From positions 77,559 through 141,558 of the forward strand of contig NZ_NXIA01000007.1 in assembly GCF_002412165.1 (NCBI RefSeq): 64,000 nt of DNA. Reading direction: 5' to 3'. The position numbers were made by a program, and so were the translations under genes. The stretch's first letter is position 1, and each line of letters begins with the position of its first letter. The notes below the pieces were generated by a model, which saw only the letters and a list, made by a program, of their open reading frames with translations, did no database searches and was not told the origin of the DNA. Source of the stretch: Curtobacterium sp. 'Ferrero'. GTDB taxonomy: Bacteria > Actinomycetota > Actinomycetes > Actinomycetales > Microbacteriaceae. This document shows, in pieces, positions 44,261 through 53,137 of this stretch.

Positions 44261-45358
44261 ATGGTCCGGATGCCAGCCCCCGTCCACGCTCCGTCACCCC
44301 GGGCCACCACTCCCCTCGCGCCACGGCCACCGCGAGCCGACGCCCTCGGCGCCCACCGCGCCGCCGTGCGTCGTCGGAGCGCCGTCGTGGGCTGCCTGGT
44401 CCTCGCGCTGCTCCTCGCGACCGCCGCGAGCCTGCTGCTCGGCAGCAACCGGATCGCTCCGGACCGGGTGCTCGCCGGACTGCTCGGCACGGGATCCGGG
44501 ACCGACGCCGCGATCGTGTGGGGATCGCGGGTCCCCCGGACGGCGATCGGAGCGGCGGTCGGTGCGGCGCTCGGCGTGGCCGGACTCCTCATGCAGGGGC
44601 ACACGAGGAACCCCCTCGCCGACCCCGGCCTGTTCGGGGTGTCGTCGGGAGCGGGACTGGCGGTCGTGCTCGGCGTGTACGTGTTCGGGATCACGAGCAC
44701 CGGGGCGACGGTCTGGTTCGCGCTCGCCGGTGCGGTGGTGGCGAGCGTCGTGGTGTTCTCGGTCACGATCGCGGGCAGTGGGACGGCCAGCCCGGTGCCG
44801 CTCGCGCTCGCGGGGTCGGCGGTGTCCGCGTTGCTCGCCGCGGTGACGTCGTTCGTGGTACTGACCGACCAGGACTCGCTCGACGCCTACCGGCTGTGGG
44901 TCGTGGGATCGCTCGCGGCCAGGCAGCTCGACGTCCTCGCCGCGGTGTGGCCGTTCCTCGCGGCCGGGCTCGTGCTCGCCGTCCTGAACGTCCGCGCCCT
45001 GGACGCGCTCGGCCTCGGCACCGAGCTCGCGAAGGGACTCGGCGAGCACCTCGTCGCCGCCCGGATCGTCGGCCTCGGCGGCATCACCCTCCTCGCCGCC
45101 GGCGCGACGGCGGCCGCGGGACCGATCGGCTTCGTCGGCCTGACGGTGCCGCACGTGGCGCGGGCGCTGGTCGGTGCCGGCCACCGGTGGACCCTCCCCG
45201 TGTCGGCACTCCTCGGCGCGGTGCTCGTGCTCGTCGCGGACGTCGTCGGCAGGCTCGTGGGCGGGTTCTCCGAGGTGGAGGTCGGGATCGTGCTCGCGGT
45301 CCTGGGCGGACCCGTCTTCGTGTTCGTCGCCCGTCGCCGATCGCTGGTGTCGCTGTGA
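44261..45358 (+). CDS. Ferric-siderophore ABC permease, FecCD family
   Basis: This 365-residue inner-membrane protein has about nine to ten helices and the FecCD signature segments: RVPRTAIGAAVGAALGVAGLLMQG and NPLADPGLFGVSSGAGLAVVLG, with GPIGFVGLTVPHVARAL near the C-terminus. The N-terminal 35 residues are Pro/Arg-rich. Because the iron box ends one base before the ATG at 44261, the ATG at 44270 or a later start may be the real one. It overlaps the second permease (GTGA). Confidence 0.9.
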   Translation: MVRMPAPVHAPSPRATTPLAPRPPRADALGAHRAAVRRRSAVVGCLVLALLLATAASLLLGSNRIAPDRVLAGLLGTGSGTDAAIVWGSRVPRTAIGAAVGAALGVAGLLMQGHTRNPLADPGLFGVSSGAGLAVVLGVYVFGITSTGATVWFALAGAVVASVVVFSVTIAGSGTASPVPLALAGSAVSALLAAVTSFVVLTDQDSLDAYRLWVVGSLAARQLDVLAAVWPFLAAGLVLAVLNVRALDALGLGTELAKGLGEHLVAARIVGLGGITLLAAGATAAAGPIGFVGLTVPHVARALVGAGHRWTLPVSALLGAVLVLVADVVGRLVGGFSEVEVGIVLAVLGGPVFVFVARRRSLVSL

Positions 45359-46536
45359 GCGCGGTCGACCCCGCGCACCGGCGGGACGTCGCGGTCGACC
45401 CCGCGCACCGGCGAGACGTCGCGGTCGACCCGGACCGCCGCGACGACGGAGCCGCCGACCACCGGGACGTCGCGCCCGCTCGCGCCACCCACCGCGGCGT
45501 CGTGGTCGGCCCCGTCGCCCTGGCCTGGCGGCCCCGCGTGTTCTGGACCACGGCCGCCGCACTCGTCGCGACGGCCGTGCTCGTCGTGCTCGGCGTGGCC
45601 GTCGGTTCGACGTGGATCGCCCCGGACACCGTGGTCCGATCGCTCCTCGGGGCGGGCAGCGGACCCGAGGCGTTCATCGTGCAGACCCTGCGCCTGCCCC
45701 GGGTCCTGACCGGAGCCCTCGTCGGCCTGACGCTCGGTGTCGCCGGCGCCCTCACGCAGACCGTGACGCGGAACCCCCTCGGCACGCCCGACATCATCGG
45801 CGTGACCTCGGGCGCGAGCGTCGGTGCGGTGGCGGCGATCGTGCTCGGCGGCGGGTCGTACTCGGTGTCCGCCGCGGTGCTCGGCGCCGGGATCCCGGTG
45901 GCCGCGACGATCGGGGCGCTCGTGGCGGCGGCGCTCGTGTACGGCCTGGGGTGGCGCGGCGGCGTCCAGGCCCACCGTCTCGTGCTCGTGGGCATCGGGG
46001 TCGGCGCGACGCTCGACGCCCTCACGAGCTACCTGCTCGTCCGCGCGAAGATCACGGCCGCGGCCGCCGCGTCCCAGTGGCTCGTCGGCAGCCTGTCGAG
46101 CACGTCGTGGTCGAGCGTGTGGCCGCTGCTGCTCGTCGCCGCCGTGGCGGTCCCGCTCGCGCTCGCGACGAGTGCGGCGCTCGCTGTCGGTCAGCTCGGG
46201 GACGAGGTCGCGACGGGTGTCGGGCTGGCGGTGCACCGGCACCGGACGCTCGTGGTCGGGCTCGCGGTGGTGCTCACCGCCGCCGCGGTCGCCGCGGCCG
46301 GACCGGTCGGCTTCGTGGCGTTCGTCGTCCCCCAGATCGGACTCCGGCTGGCCGGGACGAACCGACCGCCGCTGCTCCTGGCCGGCTCGCTCGGTGCCGC
46401 GCTGGTGCTCGCGGCGGACCTGCTCGGCCGTGCTGTGTTCCCGTGGCAGGTCCCGGTCGGGATCGTGACCACGGTGATCGGTGCGCCGTACCTGATCTGG
46501 CTCCTCGTCCGTCACCGCAGGGAGATGTCCCGATGA
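45355..46536 (+). CDS. Ferric-siderophore ABC permease, FecCD family, second subunit
   Basis: This 393-residue partner of the first permease has about ten helices and FecCD signatures LPRVLTGALVGLTLGVAGALTQ, NPLGTPDIIGVTSGASVGAV and GPVGFVAFVVPQIGLRL. Its first 50 residues are an unusual His/Asp/Arg-rich tail that begins with two copies of AVDPAHRRDV, encoded by a 30-base tandem repeat (about 45360-45419). Start GTG overlaps the preceding stop. The tail could be a recent expansion rather than functional. Confidence 0.9.
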   Translation: MSAVDPAHRRDVAVDPAHRRDVAVDPDRRDDGAADHRDVAPARATHRGVVVGPVALAWRPRVFWTTAAALVATAVLVVLGVAVGSTWIAPDTVVRSLLGAGSGPEAFIVQTLRLPRVLTGALVGLTLGVAGALTQTVTRNPLGTPDIIGVTSGASVGAVAAIVLGGGSYSVSAAVLGAGIPVAATIGALVAAALVYGLGWRGGVQAHRLVLVGIGVGATLDALTSYLLVRAKITAAAAASQWLVGSLSSTSWSSVWPLLLVAAVAVPLALATSAALAVGQLGDEVATGVGLAVHRHRTLVVGLAVVLTAAAVAAAGPVGFVAFVVPQIGLRLAGTNRPPLLLAGSLGAALVLAADLLGRAVFPWQVPVGIVTTVIGAPYLIWLLVRHRREMSR

Positions 46537-47429
46537 CCCCCACCCCGCCGACCACCCCCGTGCTCGAGGCCAGGCGACTCGCCGTCGGCTACGACCGCCA
46601 CCCCGTGCTCGCCGACCTCGACCTCCGCATCGAGCGCGGCACCGTCACGACGTTCCTCGGGGCGAACGGCTGCGGCAAGTCCACGCTGCTGAAGGCCCTC
46701 GGCCGCGTGCTCCGACCCCAGAGCGGCGAGGTCCTGCTGGACGGGGAACCGATCCGTCGCCGGCCCGGGCGCGCGGTGGCGAGGCGGCTCGCGATCCTGC
46801 CGCAGTCCCCCGTCGCCCCGGCGGGCACCAGCGTGCTCGACCTGGTGCTGCGCGGGCGGAACCCGCACCAGTCCTGGGCGCGGCCGTGGACGGCGGAGGA
46901 CGCGGCAGTGGCCGAGCAGGCGATCGCGGCCACGGGACTCACGGCGGTGGCGCACCGCGACGTCGCGAGCCTGTCGGGCGGGCAGCGGCAGCGCGCGTGG
47001 ATCGCGCTCGTCGTCGCCCAGCAGGCCGAGACCCTGCTGCTCGACGAGCCGACGACCTACCTCGACCTGGCCCACCAGCTCGACGTGCTCCGGCTCGTCC
47101 GTCGGCTGAACCGCGAGCACGGGTCCACGGTGGTGATGGTCCTGCACGACCTGTCCCTCGCGGCCCGGTACTCGGACCGGCTCGTGGTGCTGCACGACGG
47201 CGGGGTCGCCGCGGACGGCGCGCCCGCGGACGTTCTCACCCCGGCGCTCCTCGAGCGGGCGTTCGGCCTGCACGCCCGCGTCGTCCCCGATCCGGTCACG
47301 GGAACGCCGATGGTGGTACCGGAGGAACGTGACGACGACCCGCACGCCGACCTGGACGAACCCGACGACACGCACGCCGGTGCCGACGAACCCGAGCCGA
47401 CGCGCACGCCGACGCACACGTCCGCCTGA
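46533..47429 (+). CDS. Ferric-siderophore ABC transporter ATPase, FecE family
   Basis: This 298-residue ATPase drives the two FecCD permeases. It has Walker A GANGCGKST (about residues 40-48), signature LSGGQRQRAW, Walker B LLLDEPTTYLD and the H-loop VLHDLSLAARY. After the normal end near VVPEE, about 35 residues of a strongly acidic, Asp/Glu/His/Thr-rich tail follow (DDDPHADLDEPDDTHAG), which most FecE proteins lack. ATGA overlap with the permease gene. Confidence 0.93.
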   Translation: MTPTPPTTPVLEARRLAVGYDRHPVLADLDLRIERGTVTTFLGANGCGKSTLLKALGRVLRPQSGEVLLDGEPIRRRPGRAVARRLAILPQSPVAPAGTSVLDLVLRGRNPHQSWARPWTAEDAAVAEQAIAATGLTAVAHRDVASLSGGQRQRAWIALVVAQQAETLLLDEPTTYLDLAHQLDVLRLVRRLNREHGSTVVMVLHDLSLAARYSDRLVVLHDGGVAADGAPADVLTPALLERAFGLHARVVPDPVTGTPMVVPEERDDDPHADLDEPDDTHAGADEPEPTRTPTHTSA

Positions 47430-47452
47430 ACGACCTCGCATCCTCCGCCGAC

Positions 47453-47471
47453 TTAGGTTAGCCTCTCCTAA
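47453..47471 (+). promoter_or_regulatory. IdeR/DtxR iron box before the siderophore-binding protein gene
   Basis: TTAGGTTAGCCTCTCCTAA matches the IdeR consensus at 17 of 19 positions. The ATG follows after a single base, so the message is probably leaderless, and bound IdeR would cover the start site. Confidence 0.9.
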
Positions 47472-47472
47472 C

Positions 47473-48498
47473 ATGAACGCTCTCCGTCGTGGTCCCGTCC
47501 GGACCGCCCTCGTGACCGCCGTCGCCGTCGCCGCCCTCCTGCTCTCCGGCTGCTCCGGATCGGGAGGCTCGGCCCCGGACGGCGACGCGTCCGGCGGTGC
47601 CGCGACGGCCGACACGGCGTGGACCTACCGGGATGCCACGGGCACCACCGTCCGCGTGGACCACCGACCGGAGCGCGTCGTCGTCCTCAACGACATCGCC
47701 ATCTCGTTCATCGAGTACGGTCTGCGCCCGGTCGGCACCTTCGGGCAGCTCACCATGGCGAAGGACGCACGGTTCGACGACCTCGACACGGACGGCATCA
47801 CCCAGCTCGGCACCGGCTACGGCGACATCGACCTCGAACAGCTCGCCGCCCTGCAGCCGGACCTGGTCGTCACGTCCGTGTACCCGACGGACGCGAAGGG
47901 CACGATCGACGAGAGCCAGCCGGCGTACGGCTTCAAGGACACCGACCAGCAGGCCCAGGTCGAGAAGATCGCCCCGGTCGCGCAGGTCGAGTGGGGCGGG
48001 AAGGGCGAGGACGTCATCGAGCACATCGCCGACCTCGCGGAGTCCCTGGGCGCCCGGCAGTCCACCGTGGAGCGCGCCGAGCAGCGCTTCGACGCCGCAT
48101 CCGACCGGCTCGGGCAGGTCGCCGAGGACTCCGACCTGTCGGTCGTCTCGATGTACGCGGACGGTGACGGCGTCTACGTCACCCGGCCGTCCGACGAGCC
48201 GACCCTGCAGATGTACACGTCGTTCGGCGTCGACTTCGTGGACCCGAAGCCCAAGGGCTACTACTGGGGCGTCTACTCCTGGGAGAACGCGGGCCAGGTC
48301 ACGGGTGACGTGATCCTGCTCTCCCAGCAGGGGTACCAGGTCGCTGACCTCGAGAAGCAGCCGACCTTCGCCGACGAACCGGCACTCGTCGCCGGCCAGG
48401 TGCACAGCTGGACGTTCCCGGCGCTCGACTACGCCTCGCAGGCCGACTACATGACGAAGCTGGCGGGGTGGCTGGAGGACAGCCGCAAGCTGTCCTGA
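47473..48498 (+). CDS. Siderophore-binding lipoprotein, FecB/FhuD type
   Basis: This 341-residue extracellular receptor of ferric siderophores has lipobox LSGC (Cys27), a Gly/Ser/Asp linker and the class III binding-protein fold (YRDATGTTVRVDHRPERVVVLNDI, LAALQPDLVVTSVYP, GYYWGVYSWENAGQV). No ribosome-binding site can fit, because the iron box ends one base before the ATG, so translation is probably leaderless. It has its own IdeR-controlled promoter although it directly follows the permease/ATPase operon. Confidence 0.92.
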   Translation: MNALRRGPVRTALVTAVAVAALLLSGCSGSGGSAPDGDASGGAATADTAWTYRDATGTTVRVDHRPERVVVLNDIAISFIEYGLRPVGTFGQLTMAKDARFDDLDTDGITQLGTGYGDIDLEQLAALQPDLVVTSVYPTDAKGTIDESQPAYGFKDTDQQAQVEKIAPVAQVEWGGKGEDVIEHIADLAESLGARQSTVERAEQRFDAASDRLGQVAEDSDLSVVSMYADGDGVYVTRPSDEPTLQMYTSFGVDFVDPKPKGYYWGVYSWENAGQVTGDVILLSQQGYQVADLEKQPTFADEPALVAGQVHSWTFPALDYASQADYMTKLAGWLEDSRKLS

Positions 48499-48503
48499 CC
48501 GTC

Positions 48504-48545
48504 GGACGGGAGGCCCGTGGCGGCGCCGCCACGGGCCTCCCGTCC
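48504..48545. terminator. 42-bp near-loopless perfect palindrome between convergent genes
   Basis: The arms 48504-48524 and 48525-48545 are exact complements, giving a 21-base stem with no spacer. It lies 5 bases after the siderophore-binding protein gene and 4 bases before the end of the PBP gene, and must serve both. Confidence 0.85.
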
Positions 48546-48549
48546 GTCG

Positions 48550-50601
48550 TCAGCCCGCCGGCCAGGCGGCGTTCACCGCCTCCTGCGCCTGTCGCCACAC
48601 CGTCGCCCGCGCACCCGCGTAGGTCCCGCCCTGCCCGTTCCCGAAGTGGCGGAGGTTCGCCGTCCCGCCGTCGGTGTTGCCCTGCCAGTAGGCGGTGACC
48701 ACCCGTGTCGTCCCGCCGATCAGCCAGATCTGGTCCGCTGCGTCCGTCGTGCCGGTCTTGCCGAACAGCGTCGCGCCGTCCGCGGTCCGCCCGCCTGTCG
48801 CCGTGCCGCCGTGGAACGCGCCCTGCATGACTGCGAACGCCGTGGCCGCGACGGTCGGCGACAGCACCTGCCGGCACGATCGCGGCTGGCCGCCGAGCTG
48901 GGTGCCGCTCCGGTCCGTCACCTGGTCGACGACCACCGGGTCACACCGCACGCCGCCGTTCGCGACCGCCGTGTAGGCGGACGCCATGGTGAGCGGCGCG
49001 ATACTCTCGGTGCCGAGGATCGTCGCGGGATTCGCCGGCACCTGCCCACCCGTGGCGAGGTGCACGCCGAGCCGTGTCGCGACGTCGCGGATGTCGCAGA
49101 GGTCGAGCTGCGACGCCATCGACACGTAGGCGGCGTTCACCGACTGCGCCGTCGCCTGCCGGACCGAGTACGGCCCGGTCTGCCCCGGTGAGTCGTTCTT
49201 CGGCCCGTACGGGGCGACGATCGTCCGCCCGCACTGCGTCCACGTCCGCTGGGTGTGCCGCGTCCCGTCCACGACGGCGTCCGGGCTGCGTCCTGCCTCG
49301 AGCCACGCCAGCAGCGTGAACATCTTGTACGTGGACCCCGGTTGGAAGCCCCGGGCGTCGCCGGACGCCTCGTCGACGGAGTAGTTCAGCGACGTCGATC
49401 CTCGTGGCGCACCGGCGGACCGGTCGTAGGTGCTGTTCTGCGCCATCGTGAGGACCCGACCGGTGGCGGCCTCGACGGAGTCGAACACGGACCCGAGCGC
49501 GAAGCCCGGCTCGGTGGCGGGGTCGTACCGGTCGAGCAACGCCTTCTGCTGACGGTTCCGGTCGAGGTCGAGCGTCGTCTGCACCCGGTAGCCGCCGGTG
49601 CGCCACGCGGCGTCCCGTTCGGCCTGCGTCGCGCCGAGCTGCGGCAGCGACCGCACGGTACGGACCGCGAAGTCGCAGAAGTACTCGGCGCCGGGCTCCA
49701 CGGCGCGGCAGCCCTGCTGCGGCGCGGTCAGGTGCACGGTCCGGGCCGGCGTCGTCGCGAGCGCCGTCCGCAGTTCGGCGGCGGTGAGGTGGCCCTGTTC
49801 GTGCATCGCACGGAGGATGACGTCACGCCGGGCGACGTTGTCGACGTAGTGGTCCGGTGTCGACAGGTCGCGACGCTCCGGCCACTGGACGATCGCGATG
49901 AGCGAGGACGCCTCGGCAGGGGTCAGGTCGGTGGCGTCCTTGCCGTAGTAGTGCTGCGCCGCGGCCTGCACGCCGTACGTCTCGTCGCCGAAGTAGGCGA
50001 TGTTCAGGTAGGCGGCGAGGATCTCCTGCTTGGAGTACCGCTTCGCGAGGCCGATCGCGAGCTTGATCTCCTCGAGCTTCCGCTGGGGCGTCCGTGCGGT
50101 CGCGTCCGCGACGGCGGCCTCGGCCTCGTCCGGAGGCAGCTGCGACGCCTGCTCGATCTTGATGTTGCGGACGAGCTGCATCGTGAGGGTCGACCCACCG
50201 GAACCGCCCTTGCCGTGCGCCGCGACCACGCTCACGAGCGAGCGCACGAGGGACTGCGCGTCGACGCCCCCGTGCTCCCAGAAGCGCTTGTCCTCGCCGT
50301 CGACGGCCGCGTGCCGCAGCGTCGGGCTGATGCGGTCGAGGGGCAGCTGCTCGCGGTTCCGGTCGAACACGTCGACCAGGTGCACGGGTTCGCCGCCGCG
50401 GTACGCCCAGACCTCGTTCCGCGCCGGGAGGTCGCCGATCTCGATGTACTCCGGCAGCGACGCGAAGGTGTCGATCGCCGACGAGGTGCCGAAGCCCGCC
50501 AGGGCGATCGCCGGGGTCACCCCCACCCCGACCAGTAATCCGGCGAGCACGCTCCCGCCGATGAAGCCAGCCACGGCCCCGGTGACACGTCCGAACGTCA
50601 T
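48550..50601 (-). CDS. Class A penicillin-binding protein (glycosyltransferase and transpeptidase)
   Basis: This 683-residue murein synthase has one N-terminal membrane helix (about residues 7-30). A GT51 domain follows with EDKRFWEHGGVD (catalytic Glu), GGSTLTMQLVRN and QRKLEEIKLAIGLAKRYSKQEIL. The transpeptidase domain has GSTYK (SXXK nucleophile Ser), SVN and GKTGTT. It polymerises lipid II and cross-links the glycan. The ATG at 50601 is chosen at the start of the membrane anchor. It lies downstream of a class A beta-lactamase gene on the same strand, separated by 216 bases. Confidence 0.93.
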   Translation of the reverse strand: MTFGRVTGAVAGFIGGSVLAGLLVGVGVTPAIALAGFGTSSAIDTFASLPEYIEIGDLPARNEVWAYRGGEPVHLVDVFDRNREQLPLDRISPTLRHAAVDGEDKRFWEHGGVDAQSLVRSLVSVVAAHGKGGSGGSTLTMQLVRNIKIEQASQLPPDEAEAAVADATARTPQRKLEEIKLAIGLAKRYSKQEILAAYLNIAYFGDETYGVQAAAQHYYGKDATDLTPAEASSLIAIVQWPERRDLSTPDHYVDNVARRDVILRAMHEQGHLTAAELRTALATTPARTVHLTAPQQGCRAVEPGAEYFCDFAVRTVRSLPQLGATQAERDAAWRTGGYRVQTTLDLDRNRQQKALLDRYDPATEPGFALGSVFDSVEAATGRVLTMAQNSTYDRSAGAPRGSTSLNYSVDEASGDARGFQPGSTYKMFTLLAWLEAGRSPDAVVDGTRHTQRTWTQCGRTIVAPYGPKNDSPGQTGPYSVRQATAQSVNAAYVSMASQLDLCDIRDVATRLGVHLATGGQVPANPATILGTESIAPLTMASAYTAVANGGVRCDPVVVDQVTDRSGTQLGGQPRSCRQVLSPTVAATAFAVMQGAFHGGTATGGRTADGATLFGKTGTTDAADQIWLIGGTTRVVTAYWQGNTDGGTANLRHFGNGQGGTYAGARATVWRQAQEAVNAAWPAG

Positions 50602-50743
50602 GCTCTTCCCCCTCGTGCACCGTGACCGGTGCGTCGCTCCGCACGCTGGCAGCGCCGGTCGGACGGTCGCCGGGACTTCCCGGGGGAACCCCGGGGTGGG
50701 GGCTGGGAGACCGCCGAGTCGGTACGGATCGTTACCGACGGGC

Positions 50744-50770
50744 GGACGGGAGGCCCGTGGCGGCGCCGCC
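50744..50770. repeat. Half of a terminator palindrome, identical to part of the one at 48504
   Basis: The 27 bases at 50744-50770 are identical to 48504-48530 (left arm plus the centre of that palindrome), after which the two sequences diverge. The rest of the right arm is missing, so this hairpin is short. It lies after the beta-lactamase gene and before the PBP gene on the minus strand. The remaining 216-base gap shows nothing else. Confidence 0.75.
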
Positions 50771-50817
50771 TCGCGACCCACGACCGCCGGCGCGGCGCGG
50801 TGGCGAGCGCACTGCGG

Positions 50818-51741
50818 TCAGGCGGTCCGCAGGGCGGCGATGCCCGCCCGCGTCGCCGCGGCGACGAGCGCGTCCGACGGGGCGGCGTCCGGGTCGTCGG
50901 TCCGGGTCGTGACGACGACCACGAGCGGATCACCGCCGGCAGGGGTCACGATCCCGATGTCGTTCCGCACGCCGCGCTCGCCCGTGCCGGTCTTGTCCGC
51001 CACCTCCCACCCGGACGGCACCCCGGCACGGATCGTGGCGTCACCCGTGGTGTTCGCCGCCATCGTGCTGCGGAGCAGGGCCCGTGCGGCCGGTGACAGC
51101 ACGTCGCCGAGCAGCACCGCGCGGAGGTCGGCGGCGAACTGCAGCGGGGTGGTGGTGTCCCTCGGGTCGCCGGGCACCGCCGTGTTGAGGTCGGGCTCGA
51201 CGCGGTCGACGCGCGTGACCCGGTCCCCGGTGGAGCGCAACCACCGCTGCACCGCCGCCGGTCCGCCGAGGCGCTCCACGAGGAGGTTCGCGGCCGTGTT
51301 GTCGCTGTACCGGAGGGCCGCGTCGACGAGCTCACGGACGGTCATGCCGGTGTCGAGGTGTCGTTCGGTGACCGGTGCGTACGCGAGCAGGTCCGAGCGG
51401 TCGAAGTGCACGACGGCGTCGAGGTCCGCCGTGCTGGAGCGGTCGAGCACCGCGGCGGCGATGAACACCTTGTTCGTCGACGCGAACGGGAACCGCTCGT
51501 CGGCCCGGTACTGCACGCTCGTGCCGTCGCGCGGGTCGAGCACGACGAGCCCGAGGCGGGCCCGGAACCGCTGCTCGAGGGCGGCGAAGGCGGCTGCGCT
51601 CGATGCTGCGGTGGAGGGCTGTGCACTGGAGCGCTGTGCTGTGGACGGCGGCGCTGCGGTCGGTGGGTGCACTCCGCTGCACCCGGTGAGCCCGCACGCC
51701 AGGGCGACCGAGAGTGCCAGTGTCGTCGTCGTCCGTGCACG
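50818..51741 (-). CDS. Class A beta-lactamase lipoprotein
   Basis: This 307-residue serine beta-lactamase has lipobox LTGC (Cys22), a low-complexity Ser/Thr/Ala linker (about residues 25-52) and all class A motifs: STNK (Ser89 and Lys92), SDN, the omega-loop EPDLN with the general-base Glu, and KTGTG. It would hydrolyse penicillins outside the membrane. It is transcribed towards the class A PBP gene, though no BlaI-type operator (TCTAC-N5-GTAGA) is seen here, so it is probably not controlled by the BlaI/M56 pair at 27-28 kb. Expression is probably constitutive. Confidence 0.93.
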   Translation of the reverse strand, partial: RARTTTTLALSVALACGLTGCSGVHPPTAAPPSTAQRSSAQPSTAASSAAAFAALEQRFRARLGLVVLDPRDGTSVQYRADERFPFASTNKVFIAAAVLDRSSTADLDAVVHFDRSDLLAYAPVTERHLDTGMTVRELVDAALRYSDNTAANLLVERLGGPAAVQRWLRSTGDRVTRVDRVEPDLNTAVPGDPRDTTTPLQFAADLRAVLLGDVLSPAARALLRSTMAANTTGDATIRAGVPSGWEVADKTGTGERGVRNDIGIVTPAGGDPLVVVVTTRTDDPDAAPSDALVAAATRAGIAALRTA

Positions 51742-51786
51742 CATGGGGTCGACCCTGCCGGACGGACCCGCGGCTAGCCTGGGCGC

Positions 51787-52341
51787 GTGACCGTCCGCCT
51801 GACCCCCCTGGACCCGACCGGCGAGGACCGGACCGCCCTCGTGGCGTTCCTGACGAGCGAGACGTTCCCGTTCCACGTGCGACGGACGATCAGCCCCGCG
51901 GACGCCGAGCGGGGCGTCGACGACGGGAACTGGCGGGACGACGACCACGAGTCGTTCTGGCTCGACGACGACCACGCACGGATCGGTCTGGTGCGACTCG
52001 AGGACCTGTCCGACCCGGTCCCGCTCTTCGACCTGCGGCTCGCCGGCGCGTACCGCGGACGCGGGCTCGCCGTGGGCGCGCTCCGCGCGGTCACCGACCA
52101 CGTCTTCCGGACCCTGCCGTCGGTGACGCGGTTCGAGGGGCAGACCCGCGAGGACAACGTCCCGATGCGCCGGACGTTCCTCCGGGCCGGGTGGGTGAAG
52201 GAGGCGCACTACCGCGAGGCGTGGCCGGTCGACGGCGAGGCGGCGGTCGCGTCGGTCGGGTACGGGATCCTCCGGCGTGACTGGGAGTCCGGCACCACGA
52301 CGCCCGTGCCGTGGGACGACGACCACGGCGGGGCCGGCTGA
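51787..52341 (+). CDS. GNAT acetyltransferase
   Basis: This 184-residue protein has the acetyl-CoA-binding loop LAGAYRGRGLAVGALRAVTDHVF (about residues 81-103) and the following REDNVPMRRTFLRAGWVKEAHYREAW of RimJ-like enzymes. GTG is the start. It is divergent from the beta-lactamase gene with a 45-base gap, so the promoters of both genes are squeezed into it. Substrate unknown. Confidence 0.85.
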   Translation: MTVRLTPLDPTGEDRTALVAFLTSETFPFHVRRTISPADAERGVDDGNWRDDDHESFWLDDDHARIGLVRLEDLSDPVPLFDLRLAGAYRGRGLAVGALRAVTDHVFRTLPSVTRFEGQTREDNVPMRRTFLRAGWVKEAHYREAWPVDGEAAVASVGYGILRRDWESGTTTPVPWDDDHGGAG

Positions 52342-52366
52342 GGGTCGGGAGGCACGCTCCCGACCC
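52342..52366. terminator. Hairpin after the GNAT gene
   Basis: GGGTCGGGAG and CTCCCGACCC (52342-52351 and 52357-52366) form a perfect 10-base stem with a 5-base loop, starting at the stop codon. The SDR gene converges from the other side. Confidence 0.7.
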
Positions 52367-52396
52367 AATCGCCGCGCGACCGCAGCGCGCGCCCGA

Positions 52397-53128
52397 TCAG
52401 ACCGCGGCGCGTCCGCCGTCGACGGGCAGGACCGCGCCGTGCACGAACGCCGCGCCGGTGGCGAGGAAGACGATGGCCTCGGCGATCTCGTCGGCGGTGC
52501 CCGGGCGACCCGCGGGGCCCGCGGCGGCGAGCTGCTCGAGGCCCTCCCCCATCGCGGCGGTGCCCTCGGTGCGGGTCGGCCCCGGGCTGACCGCGTTGAC
52601 GCGGACGCCGGACGGACCGAACTCGGCGGCCCACGACTTGGTGAGCAGGACGAGCGCGGCCTTGGTCGAACCGTAGAGCCCCATGCCGGCGGCACCGAAC
52701 TCCGCGACCATCGTGGTGACGTTCACGATCGCGCCCGTGCCGCGTTCCGCCATGCCGGGGGCGAGGGCGGCGACGAGGAAGTACGGAGCCTTGACGTTGG
52801 TGTCGTAGACCTCGTCGAAGCCCTCGGGCGTCGTGGTGGCCGTCGGGCCGAACGGGAAGATGCCGGCGCTGTTGACGAGCACGTCGACGCTCCCGCCGCC
52901 GAGTCGCAGCGCCTCGGCGGCGAGGGCCTGGGCGTCGGCGGCGTCGCGCAGGTCGGCCCGGACGAAGTCGGCGGTGCCCCCGGCTGCGCGGATGCCCCGG
53001 ACGACCTCCTCGCCCCGCTCGGTGCTGCGTCCGGAGACGACGACGTGCAGCCCGCGGGCCGCGAGCTGCTCGGCGGTGGCGCGGCCGATGCCGCTGGTGG
53101 ATCCGGTGACGAGTGCGGTGGAGGTCAT
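52397..53128 (-). CDS. SDR-family oxidoreductase
   Basis: This 243-residue classical short-chain dehydrogenase has TGSTSGIGRA (residues 8-17), NSAGIFP and YGSTKAA with catalytic Tyr and Lys, and the C-terminal GAVLPVDGG typical of FabG-like enzymes. It is divergent from a TetR regulator, which probably controls it; the 77-base gap contains CTGT-N4-ACAG-type palindromes. Substrate unknown. Confidence 0.9.
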   Translation of the reverse strand: MTSTALVTGSTSGIGRATAEQLAARGLHVVVSGRSTERGEEVVRGIRAAGGTADFVRADLRDAADAQALAAEALRLGGGSVDVLVNSAGIFPFGPTATTTPEGFDEVYDTNVKAPYFLVAALAPGMAERGTGAIVNVTTMVAEFGAAGMGLYGSTKAALVLLTKSWAAEFGPSGVRVNAVSPGPTRTEGTAAMGEGLEQLAAAGPAGRPGTADEIAEAIVFLATGAAFVHGAVLPVDGGRAAV

Positions 53129-53137
53129 GGCGATGTC

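Noticed and set aside
50915..50935. Match to the dispersed repeat core (CACGAGCGGATC)
   Set aside because: It lies inside the beta-lactamase coding sequence without any of the other element parts, so it is a chance match.
50602..51787. Beta-lactamase as a target of the BlaI-type repressor
   Set aside because: No TCTAC-N5-GTAGA palindrome is seen in the gap between the beta-lactamase and GNAT genes; the operators lie only in the copper island.
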